Shown: positions 1 to 6,028, counted from the first letter of the stretch. The stretch: 6,112 nt of DNA from Nitrospirota bacterium (GCA_016198945.1 JACQHO010000113.1:1-6112); one strand, 5' to 3'. The notes: generated by a model not told the origin, from the letters alone. Translations and numbers: made by a program.

Positions 1-120
1 CTGGGGCGGAGGCTCAAACTACGGTTCGTGCCGGAGCTGAGTTTCCATGAAGACCGAACGGCGGAGGAAGCCGAGAAACTTTTCAAGCTGATGGACGAGA
101 TCAAAGAACCCCGCTCATGA
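1..120 (+). CDS. rbfA: RbfA, 30S ribosome-binding factor A (3' end only)
   Basis: The window opens inside this gene; 39 C-terminal residues are visible in frame 1, ending at a TGA. The visible stretch reads LGRRLKLRFVPELSFHEDRT, followed by a charged helix (AEEAEKLFKLMDEIKE). This matches the conserved end of RbfA, where an R-x-VPEL-x-F-x-x-D strand is followed by the last helix. RbfA is a small KH-fold protein that binds the free 30S subunit and aids late 16S rRNA maturation and cold adaptation (known for the family). It usually lies just downstream of infB, so infB is the expected gene beyond the left edge (inference). Its stop overlaps the start of the next gene by ATGA, implying translational coupling. 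The N-terminal part is outside the window and cannot be judged. Confidence 0.9.
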   Translation: MGRRLKLRFVPELSFHEDRTAEEAEKLFKLMDEIKEPRS

Positions 121-1115
121 AGACCAAGCCCGTGGGTAAAGGAAGATCGGCCATCGTCGTCTCACATGGACCGTTTTGTCTGGACGGCGCGGCGGCGGCG
201 GCCTGCGTGGGCCGATTCTACGGGGAATCCCGGGTCACTCCGATTTTTACCCATCCTTCCGTGGTGGACCGTGCGATCGAAGAAGCGGTGAGCGCTTCAA
301 AAGAACCCCGGGACCTCTGGATTGCGGACATTACCTGGAAGGACCCGGCAACGGAGAGACGTTTCAAGGAGATGCTCCGTCAGGGCTGGAGAATTTTCTG
401 GATCGACCACCACACCATCGCACTGGAGAAAGACGAACAAGAGATTCAAGCGCTCGGTCTGACCGGTTGGGTTGCCAGCAATCGGTTCTCGGCGGCGAGA
501 CTGTTGTACGATTATCTCATTTCGGCCGAAGATCTTCTGGGCAAGGCGCCGCCGGGCTTGAAGCGGTTTGAAAAGATCGTCCTTCTGGCGGACGACAACG
601 ACCGGTGGCTCCATAAGCTTCGCGGTTCCCGGGAGCTGGCGATGACGGTGGCCGCGTTGGGAGGAACCGTGGCCTACCGGGAACTCCTTCGTATCGGTCC
701 CGATGTCCGTTATTCGCCCCGGATGGAGAAGGCGTATCGCACCGCCAGCCGGGAACTTTCGGACAGTATTGCGCTGGCGAACCGAACCCGTCTGGAGAAG
801 ACGGCGGACGATGGTCTCAAGATCGTGGCGGCATTGTGCAAGGGATACACCAGCGAGGTGGCGGAGGCGCTCCGTCAGGGGATGACGAAAAATTCCGACC
901 GGAACGATTCGGCCGCGATTTTCCTTCTGTACAATCTGGACGACCAGCGGATCAGTCTTCGAAAGACGCCGGACTGCGGGACGGACCTTGCGAAACTGGC
1001 CGGACGGTTCGGCGGCGGAGGACATCCGTCCGCGGCCGGTTTTGAGCTGCCGGAGGCTCAGGGCTATCTTCAAGGTTTTCTATCCGAACGGTTGGAACAG
1101 GCCTTAAAGGAATAA
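117..1115 (+). CDS. DHH/DHHA1-family phosphoesterase (NrnA-like position, variant motif I)
   Basis: This 332-residue protein has the two-domain DHH phosphoesterase layout. Visible motifs are H17-x4-C-L-D23-G-A (motif I), ADIT with D71 (motif II), D97-H98-H99 (motif III), SAARLLYDYL at 125-134, LLADDNDRW near 156-164 (motif IV), and the substrate-binding DHHA1 signature GGGGHPSAAG at 299-308. Such enzymes are Mn-dependent phosphodiesterases acting on short RNAs, pAp, cyclic dinucleotides or single-stranded DNA. The slot between rbfA and truB is classically held by nrnA (nano-RNase/pAp phosphatase), so a role in removing short RNA leftovers is plausible. The usual motif I D-x-D is C21-L-D23 here, so I give no gene symbol. 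No signal peptide or membrane segment is seen, so it is probably cytosolic. The ATG overlaps the rbfA stop and has only a weak Shine-Dalgarno, which fits coupling. Family is certain; substrate is not. Confidence 0.9.
   Translation: MKTKPVGKGRSAIVVSHGPFCLDGAAAAACVGRFYGESRVTPIFTHPSVVDRAIEEAVSASKEPRDLWIADITWKDPATERRFKEMLRQGWRIFWIDHHTIALEKDEQEIQALGLTGWVASNRFSAARLLYDYLISAEDLLGKAPPGLKRFEKIVLLADDNDRWLHKLRGSRELAMTVAALGGTVAYRELLRIGPDVRYSPRMEKAYRTASRELSDSIALANRTRLEKTADDGLKIVAALCKGYTSEVAEALRQGMTKNSDRNDSAAIFLLYNLDDQRISLRKTPDCGTDLAKLAGRFGGGGHPSAAGFELPEAQGYLQGFLSERLEQALKE
1106..1112 (+). promoter_or_regulatory. Ribosome-binding site for truB (supports GTG start)
   Basis: AAAGGAA lies inside the last codons of the DHH gene, 7 nt before a GTG at 1120. 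The protein read from that GTG begins MNGFLNINKP, which is where TruB homologues without an N-terminal extension begin. No upstream ATG fits better, so the GTG is taken as the start. Confidence 0.65.
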
Positions 1116-1119
1116 AGAC

Positions 1120-2091
1120 GTGAACGGGTTCCTGAATATCAATAAGCCGGCGGGGTGGACCTCGCACGATGTCGTCGCCCGTCTTCGCACCGTGCTGGGG
1201 ACAGATTTGAAATCTGTCCCCTCCCGGTTCAAGGTGGGACACACGGGCACGCTGGATCCCGCGGCCACCGGCGTCCTTCCCATCTGTCTTGGAAAGGCCA
1301 CCAAGCTGGCGCGGCTCTTGACCGAGACCGATAAGGAATACCGCGCCGTCATGCGTCTTGGAGAGACGACGGATACGCAGGACGCGACCGGAAAGGTTCT
1401 GGTCCGCCGCGTCGTGCCGGAGCTGACCGAAGCGCAGATTCTCACCGCCCTGGTTCCGTTTACGGGCAAGATCCTGCAAGTCCCGCCGATGTATTCCGCC
1501 GTCAAAATCAACGGACAGCCGTTGTACAAGGCCGCGCGGGCCGGACGTGAGGTGGAACGGGAGGCCAGAACCGTGACCATCCGACGGCTCCAACTGATCG
1601 GGATGGAAGGGAACGATATCACGCTGGAGGCGGTCTGCACCAAAGGCACCTATATCCGGACGCTCTGTGCCGATATCGGCGAGCGGCTGGGTGTCGGGGC
1701 CCATCTGCACCGGCTGATCCGGACCCGTTCGGGCCCGTTTCGAATCGAGGAGGCGATTTCGCTTGCGGAGGCCGAGACGGCCGTGAAAGACGGCCGGATA
1801 CGGGAAAAAGTGCTGTCGGCCGCCCAGGTCTTGAAGGATTTTCCGAGCGTAAGCGTGACGCGCCAGGGGGCCCGTCTGCTTCTGCAGGGAACGCCGATCG
1901 GCCTGCAGGCGGTGGGCCGGCTGCCAAAAGAATTCAAGACAGGACAGCCGGTTTTGGTGTATAATGCTTCCGGTGATTTGATCGCCCTGGCCGAGGCCCT
2001 GGCCGGGCGGCCGGGGCATCCCGATCCGGGGCCGGAGGATCGGCGGGATTTGTTTAAGTTGGACAAAGTCTTGGTGTCGGTGGACGAATAA
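1120..2091 (+). CDS. truB: TruB, tRNA pseudouridine(55) synthase
   Basis: TruB isomerises U55 in the T-loop of nearly all tRNAs and also acts as a tRNA-folding chaperone. The 323-residue product shows the family motifs in order: GFLNINKPAGWTSHD (3-17), the catalytic loop GHTGTLDPAATG with nucleophile Asp46, KEYRAVMRLG with Tyr74, the PPMYSAVKINGQPLY block (122-136), and KGTYIRTL with Arg180. A C-terminal PUA-like segment follows (about 250-305). The start is GTG, 4 nt after the previous stop, so it is probably in one transcript with rbfA and the DHH gene. Oddity: about 8 extra residues (within GTDLKSVP, 27-34) sit between helix 1 and the catalytic strand compared with my recollection of the E. 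coli and B. subtilis proteins. They are encoded by a palindromic repeat at 1197-1221. The reading frame and all catalytic residues are intact, so the enzyme is likely functional. ribF, a common next gene, is absent. Confidence 0.97.
   Translation: MNGFLNINKPAGWTSHDVVARLRTVLGTDLKSVPSRFKVGHTGTLDPAATGVLPICLGKATKLARLLTETDKEYRAVMRLGETTDTQDATGKVLVRRVVPELTEAQILTALVPFTGKILQVPPMYSAVKINGQPLYKAARAGREVEREARTVTIRRLQLIGMEGNDITLEAVCTKGTYIRTLCADIGERLGVGAHLHRLIRTRSGPFRIEEAISLAEAETAVKDGRIREKVLSAAQVLKDFPSVSVTRQGARLLLQGTPIGLQAVGRLPKEFKTGQPVLVYNASGDLIALAEALAGRPGHPDPGPEDRRDLFKLDKVLVSVDE
1197..1221 (+). repeat. 25-nt palindromic repeat, copy 1, in frame inside truB
   Basis: The arms GGGGACAGATTT (1197-1208) and AAATCTGTCCCC (1210-1221) are perfect reverse complements around a single G at 1209. 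The repeat is translated as GTDLKSVP in TruB. Its 25-nt core is the exact reverse complement of the core of the copy at 2574-2600, which shows it is a repeat and not just a local hairpin. Placement corresponds to the loop between helix 1 and the catalytic strand of TruB. That placement is inferred from family alignment by memory. Confidence 0.9.
1936..1965 (+). promoter_or_regulatory. Possible sigma-70-type promoter inside truB, for rpsO
   Basis: AAGACA at 1936-1941 (4 of 6 matches to TTGACA) is followed after 18 nt by a perfect TATAAT at 1960-1965. It would start transcription near 1972, giving rpsO a leader of about 170 nt. In E. coli rpsO also has its own promoter just upstream. The hexamer also encodes the V-Y-N turn of the TruB C-terminal domain, so it may be chance. 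Confidence 0.3.
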
Positions 2092-2141
2092 ATAGATCGT
2101 TGTTTGAAAACCGCAACATTTAAGATAAGGAGAACGGGGTC

Positions 2142-2408
2142 ATGTTGGAAAAGCAACAGAAACAAGAGGTGATCAAGAAATTCAGCGCCCATCAAAAAGA
2201 TACGGGTTCGCCGGAGGTCCAGATCGCGCTGCTCAGCAGCCAGATCAATTCCCTGTCGGATCATTTCAAGACGCATAAAAAAGACCATCATTCCCGCCGG
2301 GGCCTTCTCCGGATGGTCGGCCGTCGACGGAAGTTGCTGGATTATCTCCAGCGGGAAGATCTCGGTCGGTACAAACAGATCATCGACAAGCTCGGCATTC
2401 GCAAGTAG
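2142..2408 (+). CDS. rpsO: 30S ribosomal protein S15
   Basis: This 88-residue protein is full length for the family (E. coli has 89). It contains the near-invariant blocks DTGSPEVQIALL (20-31), HKKDHHSRRGLLRMV (45-59) and RRKLLDYL (62-69), ending in LGIRK. S15 is a primary binder of 16S rRNA at the h20-h21-h22 junction and nucleates assembly of the 30S platform; it also contributes to subunit bridges. The start is supported by AAGGAG at 2127-2132, 9 nt before the ATG. It sits 50 nt after truB and upstream of pnp, the conserved rpsO-pnp pairing. S15 commonly represses its own translation by binding its mRNA leader, but I could not define such a site here. Its stop is followed within 8 nt by a palindrome that may protect or terminate its mRNA. 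Confidence 0.98.
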   Translation: MLEKQQKQEVIKKFSAHQKDTGSPEVQIALLSSQINSLSDHFKTHKKDHHSRRGLLRMVGRRRKLLDYLQREDLGRYKQIIDKLGIRK

Positions 2409-2415
2409 TACGGAG

Positions 2416-2440
2416 GGGGACGGATTTAAAATCCGGCCCC
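2416..2440 (+). repeat. 25-nt palindromic repeat, diverged copy 3, after rpsO (possible rpsO terminator)
   Basis: GGGGACGGATTT (2416-2427), a central A, then AAATCCGGCCCC (2429-2440). The layout matches the truB copy. One A-T pair has become G-C on both arms (compensatory), and one pair is broken (A2420 opposite G2436). It begins 8 nt after the rpsO stop and is followed by TTTAGGGTTT, so it could serve as a weak intrinsic terminator or as a barrier to 3' exonucleases. The T-run is poor, so terminator function is uncertain. Confidence 0.75.
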
Positions 2441-2460
2441 TTTAGGGTTTACAGGACGCT

Positions 2461-2527
2461 GGGGAAGGAGATAGGAAGGGATTCGCCTCCGTCGTGTGCG
2501 GGCGCATGCCTCCCTACTTCCTGCCCC
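2461..2527 (+). other. 67-nt long imperfect hairpin in the rpsO-pnp spacer
   Basis: Bases 2461-2490 pair with 2498-2527 without gaps: 24 of 30 positions pair (22 Watson-Crick, 2 G-U), with six isolated mismatches and a 7-nt loop at 2491-2497. A few more pairs can form outside (2455-2457 with 2531-2533). It is not coding. In E. coli the same intergenic region contains a stem cut by RNase III, and PNPase then represses its own mRNA. An analogous role is possible here, but the sequence could equally be a degenerate palindromic mobile repeat. Confidence 0.75.
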
Positions 2528-2573
2528 CGAGTCGCAAGGCTAATCTGAAATTTCAAATCTCAAATCCACTAAC

Positions 2574-2600
2574 GGGGGACAGATTTCAAATCTGTCCCCC
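2574..2600 (+). repeat. 27-nt palindromic repeat, copy 2, just upstream of pnp RBS
   Basis: The arms GGGGGACAGATTT (2574-2586) and AAATCTGTCCCCC (2588-2600) are perfect around a single C at 2587. Its inner 25 nt are the exact reverse complement of the copy inside truB, so the two are identical repeats in opposite orientation. It ends only 20 nt before the pnp start codon, so a hairpin here would border the ribosome-binding site. Confidence 0.9.
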
Positions 2601-2604
2601 CTAG

Positions 2605-2614
2605 AAAAGGGGGG
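2605..2614 (+). promoter_or_regulatory. Unusual G-rich ribosome-binding site of pnp
   Basis: AAAAGGGGGG ends 6 nt before the pnp ATG. It is the only Shine-Dalgarno-like run there. The G6 tract (2609-2614) is complementary to the C6 tract at 2596-2601 across a 7-nt loop, so the site could be hidden in an alternative hairpin that competes with the palindrome. Confidence 0.6.
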
Positions 2615-2620
2615 TATTTC

Positions 2621-4738
2621 ATGGTTCATCAAGTAGAATTAGACATTAACGGCAAACGTCTGTTGTTGGAAACCGGCCGCATGGCCAAGCTGGCCGACGG
2701 CGCGGTGACGGCCCGGTACGGCGATACGGTTGTGCTGGCCACGGCCGTGGCCTCGAAAGTCGCGAGAGCGGGCGTGGATTTTCTTCCGCTCACCGTGGAT
2801 TTTCAGGAAAAGGCCTACGCGGCCGGGAAGATCCCGGGCGGCTTCTTCAAACGGGAAGGACGTCCGTCGGAACGGGAGATCCTGTCCAGCCGCCTGATCG
2901 ACCGGCCGCTGCGGCCGCTCTTTCCGAAAGGGTTTTATTTCGACATCCAGGTGATCGCCTCGGTCCTGTCGGCCGATCAGGGGAACGTTTCCGATCTGCT
3001 GGCGATCATCGCGTCGTCCGCGGCATTGACCATTTCGGACATTCCGCTTAAGGATCCGGTTGCCGCGGTCCGGATCGGCCGGATCGAGGGCCGTTTTGTC
3101 GCCAATCCGTCGTTTGCCGAGATCGAGGCGAGCGACCTGAATCTGGTGGTGGCCGGAACGCAGGATGCCGTGATGATGGTGGAAGGCGGCGCCCACGAGC
3201 TGTCGGAACAGACGATGATCGATGCAATTTCACTGGCGCATGCCGAGATTAAAAAGATCATCCAGGTGATCTTAAAGCTTCGGGAGCTGGTCGGAAAACC
3301 GAAACGCGAACCGGTCCAGAAAACGACGGATTCCGCCCTGGCCGAGGCGGTCCAGTCCAAGGGCCGGAAATCGATCGAGGAGGCCGTTCTGATCCCGAAT
3401 AAAACGGCCCGCCAGGAGCGTCTGGATGCGATTCTCGACGATATCAAACAGCAGATCAACATGCCCGAAGCCGACCGCACGCAGGAGATCACCGAGATCT
3501 TTCACGAGCTGGAGCGGAACGCCGTCCGGCAGATGATCCTGACCAAGGGCGTTCGAGCGGACGGTCGCGGCTGCGCCGCGATCCGTCCGATTTCCTGCGA
3601 AGTGGGGATTCTCCCCAGAACGCACGGCTCGGCCCTCTTCACGCGGGGCGAGACGCAGAGCCTGGCCGTGGTGACGCTGGGGACGGCCGATGATGAACAA
3701 CGGATCGACGCGCTGGAAGGCGAGTCCACAAAGACCTTCATGCTGCATTACAACTTCCCGCCGTTTTCGGTGGGCGAGGCCCGGCCGATGCGGGGGCCCG
3801 GACGTCGGGAAATCGGGCACGGGGCCCTGGCCGAGCGGGCGTTGAGGCCGGTCATCCCGAGCCGGGAAGCCTTTCCGTATACCCTCCGGATCGTCTCGGA
3901 CATTCTGGAATCAAACGGTTCTTCCTCCATGGCGACGGTCTGCGGCGGGACGCTGGCCCTGATGGACGCGGGCGTGCAGATCAAGTCCCCCGTGGCCGGA
4001 ATCGCGATGGGCCTGATCAAGGAAGGTTCACAGACCGTGATCCTCTCGGACATCCTGGGACTGGAAGATCATCTGGGCGACATGGATTTCAAGGTGACCG
4101 GAACCCGCCAGGGGGTCACGGCCCTGCAGATGGACATGAAGATCGCGGGCATTACGGAGTCGCTGTTCCGCGAGGCGCTGGAGCAGGCCCGCGTCGGCCG
4201 GCTTCATATATTGGACCGGATGGCCGAGTCCCTTGCGGCGCCGCGGGCGGAGCTTTCCTTGCTGGCGCCCCGGATCTTCACGATGCATGTGAAAAAGGAT
4301 ATGATCGGCAAGGTGATCGGACCGGGCGGCAAGGTCGTCCGGGGAATCGTCGAGGCGACCGGCGTGAAGATCGACATCGAGGATGACGGAACGATCCTGA
4401 TCGCCTCCGTCGACGCCGAGGCGGCCAAGACGGCGATGGAGATGATCGGCAAGATTACCGAGGATGTTGAGGTCGGAAAGATCTATAAAGGCAAGGTGGT
4501 CAAGATCATGGATTTCGGCGCTTTTGTCGAGATTCTTCCGGGAGTGGACGGCCTGGTCCATATTTCCCAGCTGGCGGAGCACCGCGTGAACCGGGTCCAG
4601 GATGAGGTCAATGAGGGCGATGAGATCATGGTGAAGGTTTTAGAGGTGGACAAGCAAGGGAAGATCCGTCTCAGCCGCAAAGACGTGCTCAAGTCCGCCT
4701 TAGGCGGAAAGACCGAGACGGAAGGCAAGAAGGGATAG
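2621..4738 (+). CDS. pnp: Polynucleotide phosphorylase (PNPase)
   Basis: PNPase degrades RNA 3'-to-5' using phosphate and can add heteropolymeric tails; it works as a trimer and often within a degradosome. The 705-residue protein is of normal length and shows all domains. The first RNase PH domain (about 1-145) carries the RNA-gripping FFKR loop at 75-78 and the RLIDRPLRPLFP block. A helical linker follows (about 146-315). The catalytic second RNase PH domain (about 320-545) carries EDHLGDMDFK, in which D483, D489 and K491 correspond to E. coli D486, D492 and K494. A KH domain has the GPGG loop at 567-570, and an S1 domain runs from about 619 to 690. The tail is short and charged, and is partly encoded by a small palindrome. 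The ATG is supported by a G-rich ribosome-binding site. The structured spacer upstream suggests post-transcriptional control, as in E. coli, though this is inference. Confidence 0.98.
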   Translation: MVHQVELDINGKRLLLETGRMAKLADGAVTARYGDTVVLATAVASKVARAGVDFLPLTVDFQEKAYAAGKIPGGFFKREGRPSEREILSSRLIDRPLRPLFPKGFYFDIQVIASVLSADQGNVSDLLAIIASSAALTISDIPLKDPVAAVRIGRIEGRFVANPSFAEIEASDLNLVVAGTQDAVMMVEGGAHELSEQTMIDAISLAHAEIKKIIQVILKLRELVGKPKREPVQKTTDSALAEAVQSKGRKSIEEAVLIPNKTARQERLDAILDDIKQQINMPEADRTQEITEIFHELERNAVRQMILTKGVRADGRGCAAIRPISCEVGILPRTHGSALFTRGETQSLAVVTLGTADDEQRIDALEGESTKTFMLHYNFPPFSVGEARPMRGPGRREIGHGALAERALRPVIPSREAFPYTLRIVSDILESNGSSSMATVCGGTLALMDAGVQIKSPVAGIAMGLIKEGSQTVILSDILGLEDHLGDMDFKVTGTRQGVTALQMDMKIAGITESLFREALEQARVGRLHILDRMAESLAAPRAELSLLAPRIFTMHVKKDMIGKVIGPGGKVVRGIVEATGVKIDIEDDGTILIASVDAEAAKTAMEMIGKITEDVEVGKIYKGKVVKIMDFGAFVEILPGVDGLVHISQLAEHRVNRVQDEVNEGDEIMVKVLEVDKQGKIRLSRKDVLKSALGGKTETEGKKG
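4694..4708 (+). repeat. 15-nt perfect palindrome in the pnp C-terminal tail
   Basis: TCCGCCT (4694-4700), a central T, then AGGCGGA (4702-4708). It encodes SALGG in the tail after the S1 domain, 27 nt before the stop. Arm sequence differs from the GGGGACAGATTT family. It may be a second class of short palindrome or a chance GC-rich hairpin; only one copy is seen in this window. Confidence 0.55.
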
Positions 4739-4756
4739 AAGCTCACGGACAAGCGT

Positions 4757-6028
4757 TTGTTTCACAAAGAAGTTCTGGACAACGGGATCCGGGTTGTGAC
4801 GGAGGAGATCCCGTTTGTAAAGTCGGCCTCGCTGGGAATCTGGGTCGAGGTGGGGTCGCGCGACGAGGCGGCTGCCGAGGCCGGCCTCTCCCACTTTGCC
4901 GAGCACATGTTCTTCAAGGGCACGGTCCGCCGGTCGGCCCGGCAGATCGCCCAGGAGATGGACGGGCTGGGCGGCGAGCTCAACGCCTTCACCTCTCGGG
5001 AGACGACGGCTTTCTACGCCAAGGTGGTTGATGAACATCTCCCGCGGGCGGTGAATCTCCTGTCGGACCTCTTTCGCCATTCTGTTTTCAATCCGGTCGA
5101 GATCGAGCGCGAGAAAAAGGTCGTCCTGGAAGAGATCAAGATGGTCGAGGACGACCCGGAGGACCTGGTCCACGATCTTCATACCGAAAATGTCTGGCGC
5201 GGAAACCCCATCGGCCGTCCGATCCTGGGCGAGGTCAAAATCATCCGCGGCATCACCCGCCGAAAAATCCTGGACTATTTGAGCCGGAAATACCGTCCCG
5301 GCCGCATCGTCATTTCGGCGGCCGGACGGTTCAACCGGTCCGCGCTGATCAAGCAGTTGAATCGGGCTTTCCGCACGTTCGGCGGCGCCTCCATCCGAGA
5401 CCGGCCCGAGCATTCCCCGTCGCCGACCGCGAGCGGTCGCCTGGTCGTCCGGCGGAAAAAGCTCGAGCAGGCGCATCTCTGTCTGGGGCTGCCGGGACTT
5501 CCGTTCACCCATCACGACCGGTACGGGGTGTATGCCTTGAACACGCTGCTGGGCGGCGGGATGAGCTCGCGCCTGTTTCAGGAAGTCCGGGAGAAACGGG
5601 GCCTGGTCTACTCGATCTATTCGCATTTCGCGGGATTCAAGGACGCCGGCATGCTGACGGTGTATGCCGCGTGCAGCCCGAAGGTCGTCCGGCAGGTTTT
5701 GGATATAACGATCCGGGAGCTTCGACGGCTCCGGGAGCGCGGCGTTCGAAACGATGAATTGAGGCGGGCCGTGGATCAGATGAAGGGCGGCACCCTGCTC
5801 AGCCTGGAAAGCACCAACAGCCGGATGAGCCGCCTGGCCCGGGACGAGATCTTTTTCGGGCGGTTCTTCACGCTCGAAGAGACGCTCGGCGAGATCAACA
5901 AGGTTTCAAAGGAACAAATCCGGCGATTGACCGATCGGTTGCTCGATACCCGAAACCTTTCCCTCACCGTTCTGGGGCCCGTCGCCTCGGATACCCGGTC
6001 GTTTGAATCCTACCGGGCGGGCGGCTGA
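4757..6028 (+). CDS. M16-family zinc metallopeptidase (processing-peptidase-like)
   Basis: The 423-residue protein has the two-half layout of bacterial M16B peptidases that resemble the mitochondrial processing peptidase. The inverted zinc motif HxxEH is H46-F-A-E49-H50, and the third ligand is E126 in VVLEEI, 76 residues after H50 as expected. The second half lacks a zinc site but keeps the LLGGGMSSRLFQEVREKRGLVYS block, whose Arg and Tyr complete substrate binding. The active half and its substrate helper are thus both present. No signal peptide is apparent. The start is TTG: MFHKEVLDNGIRVVTE matches the usual family start, and no ATG or GTG lies between the pnp stop and it. The Shine-Dalgarno is weak (GGA at 4747-4749), so coupling to pnp translation is likely. 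M16 genes commonly follow pnp. The physiological substrate is unknown. Confidence 0.95.
   Translation: MFHKEVLDNGIRVVTEEIPFVKSASLGIWVEVGSRDEAAAEAGLSHFAEHMFFKGTVRRSARQIAQEMDGLGGELNAFTSRETTAFYAKVVDEHLPRAVNLLSDLFRHSVFNPVEIEREKKVVLEEIKMVEDDPEDLVHDLHTENVWRGNPIGRPILGEVKIIRGITRRKILDYLSRKYRPGRIVISAAGRFNRSALIKQLNRAFRTFGGASIRDRPEHSPSPTASGRLVVRRKKLEQAHLCLGLPGLPFTHHDRYGVYALNTLLGGGMSSRLFQEVREKRGLVYSIYSHFAGFKDAGMLTVYAACSPKVVRQVLDITIRELRRLRERGVRNDELRRAVDQMKGGTLLSLESTNSRMSRLARDEIFFGRFFTLEETLGEINKVSKEQIRRLTDRLLDTRNLSLTVLGPVASDTRSFESYRAGG

Noticed and set aside
297..1073. Long open frame on the minus strand opposite the DHH gene
   Set aside because: It is antisense to a clearly conserved protein, its translation is Arg/Gly/Pro-rich with no domain, and such shadows are usual in GC-rich genes. 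The same applies to the minus frames opposite truB (952-2019), pnp and M16.
1778..1796. Hairpin CGGCCGT-GAAAG-ACGGCCG within truB
   Set aside because: Seven GC-rich pairs within a conserved coding segment, with no related copy and no regulatory position.
1979..2042. GC-rich repetitive stretch (CCCTGGCCGAGG, then CCCTGGCCGGG) at the TruB C-terminus
   Set aside because: This looks like ordinary Ala/Gly/Pro codon usage in a variable tail; there is no clear repeat unit or structure.
2448..2475. TTTACA-16-GATAGG as a pnp promoter
   Set aside because: The -35 is good (5 of 6), but the -10 matches only 3 of 6 and lies inside the left arm of the long hairpin.
5424..5439. Palindrome CGACCGC-GA-GCGGTCG in the linker between the two halves of the M16 protease
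   Set aside because: It is short, GC-only in a GC-rich gene, single copy here and fully explained by the coding frame. Chance is the simpler reading.
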